Assembly: GCF_024748695.1 (NCBI RefSeq)
Contig: NZ_CP087176.1
Span: forward strand, 5,139,501 to 5,203,500
Source of the DNA: Pseudomonas sp. B21-040
Lineage (GTDB): Bacteria > Pseudomonadota > Gammaproteobacteria > Pseudomonadales > Pseudomonadaceae
Direction: 5' to 3'
Length of the DNA: 64,000 nucleotides
Shown here piece after piece: positions 18,631-26,142 of the stretch (position 1 is the first letter of the stretch; each line of letters starts with the position of its first letter). A program made the position numbers and the translations under genes. The notes under the pieces were generated by a model that ran no database searches, was not told the DNA's origin, and was given only the letters and a program-made list of their open reading frames with translations.

Positions 18631-19351
18631 TGCTGGCAATCACATTGGCGGCCAGTTGATAGCCGCTGCCGCGCACGGTGCGAATCAATCGTGGCGGTTT
18701 TTCAGTGTCACGCAGGCGTTGACGCAAACGGCTGACCGCCATGTCGACGATGCGGTCCAACGGCATCAAATCGCGACCCCGGGTGGCGTTGCCGATGGTG
18801 TCTCGATCGAGGATTTCCTGGGGGTGGTCGAGGAACAGTTTCAGCAACGCGAAATCGGCGCCGGACAGAATCACTTCTTCACCGTCGGTGTGGAACAGTC
18901 GATGGCTGACCATGTCCAGGCGCCAGTCATCGAAGGCCAGCACTTCGCCGCCGTTGCGTTCCTGACCGAACTGCGCGCGGCGCAACAACGCCTTGATGCG
19001 CGCCTGCAATTCACGTGGGCTGAACGGTTTGCCAAGGTAATCGTCAGCACCCAGCTCCAGGCCAATGACCCGGTCGGCTTCGTCGGAGCTGGCGGTGAGC
19101 ATGATGATCGGCACTTGCGCCTGACGCGGGTGCTGGCGAACCCAGCGGCAGAGGCTGAAGCCATCTTCGTCCGGGAGCATCACATCGAGGATCACCAGAT
19201 CGCTCGGCGCCTCGTTCAGCGCCTGGCGAAAACCGGCGCCATCGGGCGTGGTGCGGACCTGGAAACCGGCGCGGGTCAGGTAGGTGTCCAGCAACTCGCG
19301 TATCTCTTGATCGTCATCGACCAACAAAATCGACTTGTTGACTGAGCTCAC
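18620..19351 (-). CDS. gltR: GltR, OmpR-family response regulator
   Basis: This 243-residue regulator has a receiver domain (LLVDDDQEIRE; phospho-acceptor Asp56 in VILDVMLPDEDG; Lys in DDYLGKPF) and a winged-helix DNA-binding domain ending with RGRDLMPLDRIVDMAVSRLR and RTVRGSGYQLA. It pairs with overlapping gtrS. Known GltR proteins control oprB and the gts transporter; the shared module before gtsA and the AGE gene is a candidate target here. It is followed upstream by a REP pair and glk. Confidence 0.92.
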   Translation of the reverse strand: MSSVNKSILLVDDDQEIRELLDTYLTRAGFQVRTTPDGAGFRQALNEAPSDLVILDVMLPDEDGFSLCRWVRQHPRQAQVPIIMLTASSDEADRVIGLELGADDYLGKPFSPRELQARIKALLRRAQFGQERNGGEVLAFDDWRLDMVSHRLFHTDGEEVILSGADFALLKLFLDHPQEILDRDTIGNATRGRDLMPLDRIVDMAVSRLRQRLRDTEKPPRLIRTVRGSGYQLAANVIASNGH

Positions 19352-19427
19352 GGGGCGGCGTCCTTGTTGTTTGAATTGGGCGGATTATGCCTGATCGTGC
19401 AAAGAACGTTGGTGTCTGTGAGGGCCC

Positions 19428-19495
19428 CATCGCGAGCAAGCTCGGCTCCTACAGGTCATCACAACCCTGTGTAGGAGCCGAGCTTGCTCGCGATG
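19428..19495. repeat. REP pair between gltR and glk
   Basis: CATCGCGAGCAAGCTCGGCT...CCTACA and TGTAGGAGCCGAGCTTGCTC...GCGATG are near-perfect inverse copies with a 15-20-bp loop. Confidence 0.85.
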
Positions 19496-19509
19496 AATGG
19501 TACTCGGTC

Positions 19510-20313
19510 TCAAGCCTGTTCCAGCGCCACACCCGCGCCCATCAGGCCGGAATACGGCGCTGTCACCAGCCACACCGGAATGCCTTTGAAGTAGTCGCTC
19601 ATGCACCCCTTGTCGGCGAAGCACTTGGCGAAACCGCTTTCAAGGAAGAAATCGGCGAATCGCGGAATCACCCCGCCCACGATGTACACGCCACCGCGCG
19701 CGCCGGTGGTCAGCACGTTGTTGCCGGCCACGCGGCCAAGCCAGCAGCAGAACTGCTCCAGCACCTCCAGTGCAATCGGATCACCAGCCAACCCTGCAGC
19801 GGTAATCGCTTCCGGGGTTTCAAGTACCGGCGTGTGACCGTCCACCGCGCAAATCGCCCGATAGACCCGCGGCAAGCCGCCGCCGCTCAGGGCCGTTTCA
19901 GCACTGACATGGCCGATCTCATTGAAGATGTGCTGCCACAACTGGGTCTCCCGTGGACTGCTCAGCGGCAAGTCGACGTGACCGCCTTCTCCGGGCAACG
20001 CGGCAAAACGCCCTTCCCCCAGACCCAGCAAGGTGCCGACGCCAAGACCAGTGCCCGGACCAATCACCACGGCCGGGCGCAACGGTTCCGGCATGCCTTC
20101 GCAGACCACGCGGAATTCGCCGGGCTGCAAACGGGTCATGCCCAGCGCCATGGCCGAGAAGTCATTGACCAGCAACAGCTGCTCGACCTGCAAGGTCTCG
20201 CAGAAACCCTTGCGGCTCAGTCGCCAGTGATTGTTGGTGAACTTGAATTCATCGCCACTCACGGGACCGGCCACCGACAGGCACACCGAGCCGGAGCGAA
20301 CATCGGGCGCCAG
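19510..20313 (-). CDS. glk: glucokinase, N-terminus lost in corrupted sequence
   Basis: Glk phosphorylates glucose with ATP. The recognisable part, from LAPDVRSGSVCLSVAGPVSG to SGLMGAGVALEQA, covers about 268 residues of a usual ~319. It includes VIGPGTGLGVGTLL, LPGEGGHVDLP and GGVIPRFADFFLES. About the first 70 residues, including the N-terminal DIGGTN phosphate loop, are absent. Upstream of 20313 the same frame stays open to 20400 but reads a low-complexity leucine/serine/proline stretch unlike Glk. The loss coincides with the anomalous block, so I regard it as a sequence-quality defect rather than a true truncation. Normally edd-glk-gltR-gtrS form one HexR-controlled unit. Confidence 0.85.
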   Translation of the reverse strand: MAPDVRSGSVCLSVAGPVSGDEFKFTNNHWRLSRKGFCETLQVEQLLLVNDFSAMALGMTRLQPGEFRVVCEGMPEPLRPAVVIGPGTGLGVGTLLGLGEGRFAALPGEGGHVDLPLSSPRETQLWQHIFNEIGHVSAETALSGGGLPRVYRAICAVDGHTPVLETPEAITAAGLAGDPIALEVLEQFCCWLGRVAGNNVLTTGARGGVYIVGGVIPRFADFFLESGFAKCFADKGCMSDYFKGIPVWLVTAPYSGLMGAGVALEQA

Positions 20314-21274
20314 CAACAAAAAAGAGAGCAGGGAAAGGGAAGGAGAGCAAGGCAGGAAAAGGAGAAGGGGCCAGAGGCGGACTGAAGGAGCAGAGCACAC
20401 GGGACCGATATGGAAAGGGGAGGGGGGGGGAAAAAAAAGAGAAAAGATGGGAGGGGGGACAAAAGAGGGGCAACTGACCCATAAAGCCCCAGGGGGAAAG
20501 GAAGATGATCAGGGAGAAAGCGTGAAGAAGGCGATGGAGCCAGGACTGACGACAGGAGCTGAAGAGCGGCCATATGCAAAGGAGAGGAAAATCGAAAGCA
20601 GGGCAAGACCACGCTGCCACTGTTATTGCCCCAAACGCCTCTGGGCAGCGAAAGCAAGGCGGAGCGAGGAACGGAGATACTCACTGCCAGCCCGCACCAA
20701 GAGAGCACACCAGGACGCGGAAACAGCCAGAGGCACCCCCCCGGAGGGGCACACGTTTGCAAAGCTGCAGCGGAGCGGCCACCGTAGAGTCTACCCCAAG
20801 TCACAGGTTTGCACTAGGAACTTGTACGACGCCCATCGCCAGCAGACAGCTCCAAAGCCACACTATCTTCCGACCCGTCACCAGTCTCACGCCGCACGGG
20901 GGGACGCCGCGCACACGCGAAGAGGGTTCCAGGACCCCCCGGCCAGAAGAGCCGGGCCGGACATGACGACAGAATCCGCATGAATCTAGAGCAAGGAACG
21001 ACCCAACTACGAGCATACGCCCGTCCGGCACCCGCGCACTTTGAAAGCCCGATTCCCGGCACCGCAACGCCCCCAGGAAATAGTGCCGGACCGGTAATTT
21101 AGCCGCTGGCCCTGTCATATTTGGCTATTTTTTTCCCCCCGGTGCCTTCCCTTTTGTCGTCAGGGTTGCGCCCCCCGTGGCCATTCCTGGCCGCGCCTCG
21201 CTTCCCCTATTGCCAGCTCCTCACGCACAGGCCGTTGGCCGCTTCCTTCCTCGCGACCGTTACTCCTTTCTCCC
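20313..21274. other. anomalous, probably corrupted block replacing the edd/glk junction
   Basis: About 960 bp unlike the rest of the window. The left part (20320-20580) is strongly purine-rich with very little T; 20401-20460 is 54/60 purine by hand count, with G and A homopolymers. The right part (21110-21265) is pyrimidine-rich, hence purine-rich when read inward from edd. No intact gene, transposase or terminal repeat is present, and open frames inside lack family resemblance apart from a smeared Edd fragment. It replaces roughly the last 140 codons of edd and the first 70 of glk. Low-quality read tails or a mis-filled contig join explain it best. Confidence 0.75.
21014..21081 (-). pseudogene. 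smeared remnant of the Edd C-terminal region
   Basis: On the minus strand this stretch reads FLGAL, then R, then GFQ, then A-R-V-P-DGRM, which aligns with the Edd block FLGVL...GFK...ALVTDGRM. It lies about 200 bp beyond the point where intact edd stops matching, although only about 30 codons should separate them. That indicates insertions and substitutions within a corrupted copy of the true sequence. Confidence 0.6.
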
Positions 21275-22672
21275 CAGCAAACCGGCCTTGAACGCATCGG
21301 CCAGGTCCTGCTGATCCTGGAACACCATCGCCGGTGCTTCGACGATCTGGTTTTCCAAGGCTACGGCCGATACTTTCATCACGCCGCGGCCCAGGTTGCC
21401 TTCCATCACGCGCAAACCGCCTTCTGGCGAGAACGCACGAGCGACCGGGCGCAGGATGCTTTCGTCGAGGCTGTCGGTCACGCCTTCGCGCCAGACCAGT
21501 TCGCCGTTATCGAGGAACGGTTCCATGGTGTAACGGCGCAGGCCGTGACCCAGCACGGTGTTGACGTTTTCGTGGAGCAGCCCGGCGTCCAGCAGTTCGC
21601 GGATCAAGAACGACATGCCGCCCGCCGCCTGGAAGTGGTTGATGTCGGCTTTGCCGTTCGGGTAGACGTGGCTCAGGGTCGGCACGACTTCGGAGAGATC
21701 GGCCATGTCCTGCCAGGTCAACTGGATACCCGCCGCCATGGCGATGGCCGGCATGTGCAAGGTGTGGTTGGTCGAGCCGCCCGTGGCATGCAGCGCCACG
21801 ATGGAGTTGACCAGCGAACGCTCGTCGACGATTTCGCCGATTGGCATGAAGTCGCCATTCTGCTTGGTCAGACGCGTGACCTGATGCGCCGCTTCGCGAG
21901 TCAAGGCATCACGCAGTGGCGTGTTCGGGTTGACGAAGGAGGCGCCCGGCAAGTGCAGGCCCATGACTTCCATCAGCAATTGGTTAGTGTTGGCGGTGCC
22001 GTAGAACGTGCAGGTGCCAGGGCTGTGGTAGGAATTCATTTCCGATTCCAGCAGTTCTTCACGGCTGGCCTTGCCTTCGGCGTAGCGCTGGCGCACATCG
22101 GCTTTCTGCTTGTTGGAAATGCCCGAGACCATCGGCCCGCCCGGCACAAAAATCGTCGGCAGATGACCGAAACGCAAAGCCCCCATCATCAGGCCCGGCA
22201 CGATCTTGTCGCAGATGCCGAGCATCAGCGCGCCGTCGAACATGTTGTGGGACAACGCCACGGCGGTGGACATCGCGATCACTTCGCGGCTCGGCAAGCT
22301 CAGTTCCATGCCCGGCTCGCCCTGGGTCACGCCGTCGCACATGGCCGGGGTGCCGCCGGCAAACTGGCCGACCGAACCGATCTCGCGCAGCGCTCTTTTG
22401 ATCTGTTCCGGGAAGACTTCATACGGCTGGTGTGCCGAGAGCATGTCGTTATATGACGAAACTATCGCGATGTTGGCGGAGTTCATCATCCGCAGACTGT
22501 TCTTGTCTTCCGTACCGCAACCCGCCACGCCGTGGGCGAAGTTGGCGCATTGCAGCTTGCCGCGCATCGGACCGTCGCTGGCCGCACCGCGAATCAAAGC
22601 AAGGTAGGCCTCACGTGTGGCGCGGCTACGGGCGATAAGCCGTTCGGTGACCTCAAGGACGCGGGGATGCAT
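21260..22672 (-). CDS. edd: phosphogluconate dehydratase, C-terminus lost in corrupted sequence
   Basis: Edd dehydrates 6-phosphogluconate to KDPG using a [4Fe-4S] cluster. The open frame is 470 residues against about 605 for the family. Residues 1-466 look intact: [15 protein letters not shown] and [20 protein letters not shown] hold cluster-region cysteines, followed by [20 protein letters not shown] and [17 protein letters not shown]. After KAGLL (about 21275) the frame ends in GRKE-stop, where the family continues for about 140 residues including ALVTDGRMSGASGK. It is divergent from gapA with HexR-type sites between. I infer an intact gene in the real organism. Confidence 0.85.
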   Translation of the reverse strand: MHPRVLEVTERLIARSRATREAYLALIRGAASDGPMRGKLQCANFAHGVAGCGTEDKNSLRMMNSANIAIVSSYNDMLSAHQPYEVFPEQIKRALREIGSVGQFAGGTPAMCDGVTQGEPGMELSLPSREVIAMSTAVALSHNMFDGALMLGICDKIVPGLMMGALRFGHLPTIFVPGGPMVSGISNKQKADVRQRYAEGKASREELLESEMNSYHSPGTCTFYGTANTNQLLMEVMGLHLPGASFVNPNTPLRDALTREAAHQVTRLTKQNGDFMPIGEIVDERSLVNSIVALHATGGSTNHTLHMPAIAMAAGIQLTWQDMADLSEVVPTLSHVYPNGKADINHFQAAGGMSFLIRELLDAGLLHENVNTVLGHGLRRYTMEPFLDNGELVWREGVTDSLDESILRPVARAFSPEGGLRVMEGNLGRGVMKVSAVALENQIVEAPAMVFQDQQDLADAFKAGLLGRKE

Positions 22673-22792
22673 GTGTAGAACTCCAGGCTAACGGATGTGG
22701 CGACCTGATTGTCTATGCTGAACAAGGACCGTTGTGATTGGGATGACAGACGGTTTTCTTGATCGGTCGGACCAGTTTGTTCAGGTCACTCG

Positions 22793-22807
22793 TTGTAGAT
22801 TGAACAA
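22793..22807 (-). promoter_or_regulatory. HexR operator, edd side
   Basis: TTGT, seven bases (AGATTGA), ACAA: an exact fit to the TTGT-N7/8-ACAA HexR consensus. It lies about 121 bp before the edd start in the 220-bp edd/gapA spacer. Confidence 0.65.
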
Positions 22808-22854
22808 AATATTGCCATTAAAAAGGCTTGTTTTCTATTTTTATGCGAATAATC

Positions 22855-22869
22855 TTGTAATTCCAACAA
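22855..22869 (+). promoter_or_regulatory. HexR operator, gapA side
   Basis: TTGT, seven bases (AATTCCA), ACAA: an exact consensus fit ending 23 bp before the gapA ATG. With the edd-side site it gives each divergent gene its own operator. Confidence 0.65.
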
Positions 22870-22892
22870 CAAAACGACGGCGGCCCTGTTAA

Positions 22893-23894
22893 ATGACTCT
22901 TCGAATCGCAATCAATGGTTTTGGCCGAATTGGCCGCAACGTCTTACGCGCACTGTATACCCAAGGCTATCGTCAGGACCTGCAGATCGTTGCCATCAAT
23001 GATTTGGGTGACAGCGCGATCAACGCTCATCTGCTCAAGTACGACACTGTTCACGGCACGTTCGACGCCGATGTCCAGCACGACCAGGAGAGCCTGACCG
23101 TCAACGGCGACCGCATCGCCGTCAGCGCCATTCGCAACCCCGCCGAACTGCCCTGGGCTGCAGAAAAGATTGATGTCGTGTTCGAATGCACCGGTCTGTT
23201 CACCGACCGCGCCAAAGCCGCCGCGCATATTACGGCCGGCGCGCGCAAAGTCATCATCTCGGCCCCGGCCAAAGGCGCCGACGCCACCGTGGTGTATGGG
23301 GTTAACCACGACATTTTGCGCCAACACCACCAAATCATTTCCAACGCGTCGTGCACCACCAACTGCCTGGCCCCGGTCGCTCAGGTGCTGCACCGTGAAC
23401 TCGGGATCGAGAGCGGTCTGATGACCACGATCCACGCCTACACCAACGATCAAAACCTGACCGACGTCTATCACACCGACCCGTACCGCGCCCGTTCCGC
23501 CACCCAGAACATGATCCCGAGCAAGACCGGTGCCGCTGAAGCCGTCGGCCTCGTCCTGCCGGAACTGGCGGGCAAGCTGACCGGCATGGCCGTTCGCGTG
23601 CCCGTGATCAATGTGTCGCTGGTGGACCTGACCGTTCAGCTCAAGCGTGAAGCATCGGCCGATGAAGTGAATGCGCTGATGAAAGAAGCCAGCCAGCATT
23701 CGAAGATTCTCGGGTACAACACCCTGCCGCTGGTTTCCAGCGACTTCAACCACAACCCGCTGTCGTCGATCTTCGACGCCAACCACACCAAGTCCAGCGG
23801 CAAGCTGCTCAAGGTGTTGGCCTGGTACGACAACGAATGGGGCTTCTCCAACCGCATGCTCGATAACTGCCTGGCGTTGTGCAACGCTGAATAA
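22893..23894 (+). CDS. gapA: glyceraldehyde-3-phosphate dehydrogenase, type I
   Basis: This 333-residue enzyme oxidises glyceraldehyde-3-phosphate made by Eda. The NAD-binding [16 protein letters not shown] is at residues 7-22 and the catalytic Cys154 is in [24 protein letters not shown] supplies the active-site His neighbourhood, and [14 protein letters not shown] is near the C-terminus. Position beside edd and HexR sites makes it the glycolytic, glucose-induced Gap of pseudomonads. The ribosome-binding site is weak (no clear GGAG). mgsA follows after 17 bp. Confidence 0.95.
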   Translation: MTLRIAINGFGRIGRNVLRALYTQGYRQDLQIVAINDLGDSAINAHLLKYDTVHGTFDADVQHDQESLTVNGDRIAVSAIRNPAELPWAAEKIDVVFECTGLFTDRAKAAAHITAGARKVIISAPAKGADATVVYGVNHDILRQHHQIISNASCTTNCLAPVAQVLHRELGIESGLMTTIHAYTNDQNLTDVYHTDPYRARSATQNMIPSKTGAAEAVGLVLPELAGKLTGMAVRVPVINVSLVDLTVQLKREASADEVNALMKEASQHSKILGYNTLPLVSSDFNHNPLSSIFDANHTKSSGKLLKVLAWYDNEWGFSNRMLDNCLALCNAE

Positions 23895-23911
23895 GCCCGG
23901 AGCAGTCACCG

Positions 23912-24376
23912 ATGATCGGTATCAGTTTTACGCAAAAGACCTTGGCGGCGCGCAAGCGTATCGCCTTGGTCGCCCATGACCACTGCAAAGTGTTTTTGCT
24001 GGACTGGGCCGAACGGCACAAAGACAAACTCGCGCAACATGAACTGCTCGCCACCGGCACCACCGGGTTGTTATTACAACAACGCCTCGACCTGCCGGTG
24101 GAAAGCATGATCAGCGGCCCCCTAGGCGGTGACCAACAGCTCGGCGCACGCATCGCCGAGCAGCGCGTCGACCTGCTGGTGTTTTTCTGGGACCCGTTCG
24201 AGCCGCAACCCCACGACCCGGACATCAAGGCTTTGCTGCGCGTGGCGGCGGTCTGGAACATTCCGGTGGCGTGCAATGAATGCAGCGCCGACTACCTGCT
24301 CAGCAGCCCGTTGATGGATCAGGCACACGAACATCGCATCCCCGATTACGCGACGTATTTATCCGGCCGAGCGTAA
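23912..24376 (+). CDS. mgsA: methylglyoxal synthase
   Basis: This 154-residue enzyme converts dihydroxyacetone phosphate to methylglyoxal and phosphate. It matches the family along its length: LVAHDHCK, ATGTTG (phosphate loop), SGPLGGDQQ with the catalytic Asp, FFWDPFEP and PHDPDIKALLRVA with the His and Asp of the active site, then VWNIPVACNECSADYL. It lies 17 bp after gapA, so co-expression with it is likely. This would tie triose-phosphate overflow to Entner-Doudoroff flux. Confidence 0.93.
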   Translation: MIGISFTQKTLAARKRIALVAHDHCKVFLLDWAERHKDKLAQHELLATGTTGLLLQQRLDLPVESMISGPLGGDQQLGARIAEQRVDLLVFFWDPFEPQPHDPDIKALLRVAAVWNIPVACNECSADYLLSSPLMDQAHEHRIPDYATYLSGRA

Positions 24377-24408
24377 CCCCTCACAATCAGTACTTGACCA
24401 TCCGAGCG

Positions 24409-24427
24409 GATGATAAGCATTATCATT
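24409..24427 (+). promoter_or_regulatory. Fur box before the ECF sigma gene
   Basis: The core TGATAAGCATTATCA (24411-24425) matches the 7-1-7 Fur consensus TGATAAT-N-ATTATCA at all but one position. A TTGACC -35-like hexamer at 24394-24399 places it over the -10 region, so iron repression is expected. Confidence 0.8.
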
Positions 24428-24452
24428 CGCTCGAAATGGATCAGGTTCCCCC

Positions 24453-24971
24453 GTGAGTCAATCGCGCTTCAATCATGTCTTCATCGCCCAGCGCGTTTCG
24501 CTGCTGCGCACGTTGGAGCGGATGGTCAACAATCACAGCACCGCCGAAGACCTCCTGCAGGAGACCTACCTGCGAGTGACTCGCGCGCTGGGTGAACGGC
24601 CCATCGATCACCTCGAACCCTTCGTGTTCCAGACCGCCCGCAACCTGGCGCTGGACCATTTGCGCGCGCGTCGCATTCAGTCCCGCACCCTGCTCGACGA
24701 CGTGCCGCTGGACGTGGTGGAAAGCATCGCCGCCCCTACCAGCAGCGCCGAAGATGCCGTCCATGCCGAACAATTGCTGGAGCGTTTGAACGTGAGCCTC
24801 GGTGAACTGAGCCATCGTCAGCAGCAGATTTTTATCCTCAGCCGCCTGAACGGACACAGTTATCTGGAGATCGCCGAGAAGCTCGGCGTCTCGTTGAGTA
24901 CTGTGCAGAAGGAACTGAAGCTGATCATGACGATCTGCATCGGCGTCGCCGAGCGCTCAAACGGCGACTGA
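24453..24971 (+). CDS. ECF sigma factor, FecI/HxuI-like
   Basis: This 172-residue sigma-70 group IV protein has region 2 (LLQETYLRVTRALGERPIDH, FVFQTARNLALDHLRARRIQ) and region 4 (ELSHRQQQIFILSRLNGHSY, EIAEKLGVSLSTVQKELK). It starts just after a Fur box and is followed by a FecR-like gene and a TonB receptor with a signalling domain. This is the standard cell-surface signalling arrangement and, with a heme oxygenase downstream, resembles HxuI of the Hxu heme system. The specific name is inferred from context. Confidence 0.88.
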   Translation: MSQSRFNHVFIAQRVSLLRTLERMVNNHSTAEDLLQETYLRVTRALGERPIDHLEPFVFQTARNLALDHLRARRIQSRTLLDDVPLDVVESIAAPTSSAEDAVHAEQLLERLNVSLGELSHRQQQIFILSRLNGHSYLEIAEKLGVSLSTVQKELKLIMTICIGVAERSNGD

Positions 24972-25054
24972 GTTCGTCAGGCTTTGTTACCCTTGCCCCA
25001 CTTCCAAGCCTCACTAAAAAAACAGCCGTGCACAGACACTGCCGAGGAAACACC

Positions 25055-26020
25055 GTGACGGACACCCACCGCTCCCCTTCGCCCTCGCCGGCCAGGGACC
25101 CCGCCAACGCGATGGACCAGGCCCTGGACTGGCTGATCGTGCTGGGCAGCCCGAGCGAAGACCAGACCCAGGCGTTTCATGACTGGCTGGCTGCTGATCC
25201 GCTGCATGCCGAGGCGTTCGCCAAGGCGCAGGCGATCTGGGATGGCCCGCAAGTGGTGCAATGCGCACAACAACTGGCCGCCCGGCCGCCGAAAGTAACC
25301 GTCCTGTCGCGCCTGCGTCCGCACTGGAAACCCTTGGCGACGGCCGCCGTGTTGATCCTCGGCCTGTTCAGTTTCAGCAACCTGCCGATGCGCCTTCAGG
25401 CCGACCACTTGACCGTGATAGGTGAACGCCAGCGCCTGCAATTGGAGGACGGCTCCAAAGTGCTGCTCAATACCGACTCGGCGTTTTCCAGCACCATCAA
25501 CGATCAACAGCGCGTGGCCAGGTTGTATCAGGGCGAAGCGTTTTTCGAAGTGCAAGCCAGTCGTGGCCAGCCATTGGAAATCGACGCAGGGCCCGTTACG
25601 GCCAGCGTGCGCGATACCGCGTTTGCCGTGCGTTATCTGGACGGCGTGACGCAGGTTCGGGTGCAGCGCGGGGATGTCGACTTGCGGGCGACGCACGACG
25701 ATACGCGTGTGCGCCTCAGCGCCGGTGAAAGCATTCGTATCGGCCCCAACGGTTTCGACCGGCCCGCCAAGCTCGATGCCGCCACCGAATTGGCCTGGGT
25801 CCAGGGTCGACTGGTGTTCGAGAACTGCCCGCTGAGCCAGGTACTGGCAGAGCTGCGTCGCTACTATCCGGGCTGGATCATCAACAACAACGAGCAATTG
25901 GCCGACGTCGCGGTGACCGGCAATTACCGTCTCGACCAACCGCTGGATGTGGTCCGCTCGCTGGCACACATCACCTCCGCACGGCTTCAGGAATTCCCCG
26001 CTTTAGTCATCCTGAACTAA
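25055..26020 (+). CDS. FecR-family anti-sigma factor
   Basis: This 321-residue sigma regulator has an N-terminal cytoplasmic domain (ALDWLIVLGSPSEDQTQAFHDWLAADPLHAEAFAKA), one transmembrane helix near PLATAAVLILGLFSF, and a periplasmic FecR domain (GERQRLQLEDGSKVLLNTDS, YQGEAFFEVQA). The C-terminal part resembles an STN-like fold (LPLSQVLAELRRYYPG-type). I chose the GTG at 25055 with GAGGAA upstream. It should relay receptor occupancy to the preceding sigma factor. Confidence 0.87.
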   Translation: MTDTHRSPSPSPARDPANAMDQALDWLIVLGSPSEDQTQAFHDWLAADPLHAEAFAKAQAIWDGPQVVQCAQQLAARPPKVTVLSRLRPHWKPLATAAVLILGLFSFSNLPMRLQADHLTVIGERQRLQLEDGSKVLLNTDSAFSSTINDQQRVARLYQGEAFFEVQASRGQPLEIDAGPVTASVRDTAFAVRYLDGVTQVRVQRGDVDLRATHDDTRVRLSAGESIRIGPNGFDRPAKLDAATELAWVQGRLVFENCPLSQVLAELRRYYPGWIINNNEQLADVAVTGNYRLDQPLDVVRSLAHITSARLQEFPALVILN

Positions 26021-26021
26021 A

Positions 26022-26066
26022 TGAGAATTATTTTTACTCGATAGCACACGTTCGTTCGTCTCGTTA
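26022..26066 (+). promoter_or_regulatory. Fur-like site and ECF-type promoter before the heme receptor gene
   Basis: TGAGAATTATTTTTA (26022-26036) matches 12 of 15 Fur positions. Overlapping it, TTTTTACT (26031-26038), 16 bases, and TTCGTCTCGTTA (26055-26066) form a bipartite element repeated with the same spacing before the heme oxygenase gene. The latter is probably the promoter used by the adjacent ECF sigma factor. Confidence 0.6.
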
Positions 26067-26142
26067 TAGCCAATGCAATTGATTCGCATCTCTAAATGCC
26101 AATCAGCACCTATAAAGATTCGTGCGACACGGAGCGCTATCG

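Noticed and set aside
20231..20983. 250-codon frame across the anomalous block
   Set aside because: It reads purine-rich noise (Lys/Gly/Glu runs), begins inside glk on the wrong strand and resembles no protein.
20313..21274. insertion sequence or foreign island disrupting edd/glk
   Set aside because: No terminal inverted repeats, target duplication or transposase, and an Edd-like fragment remains inside.
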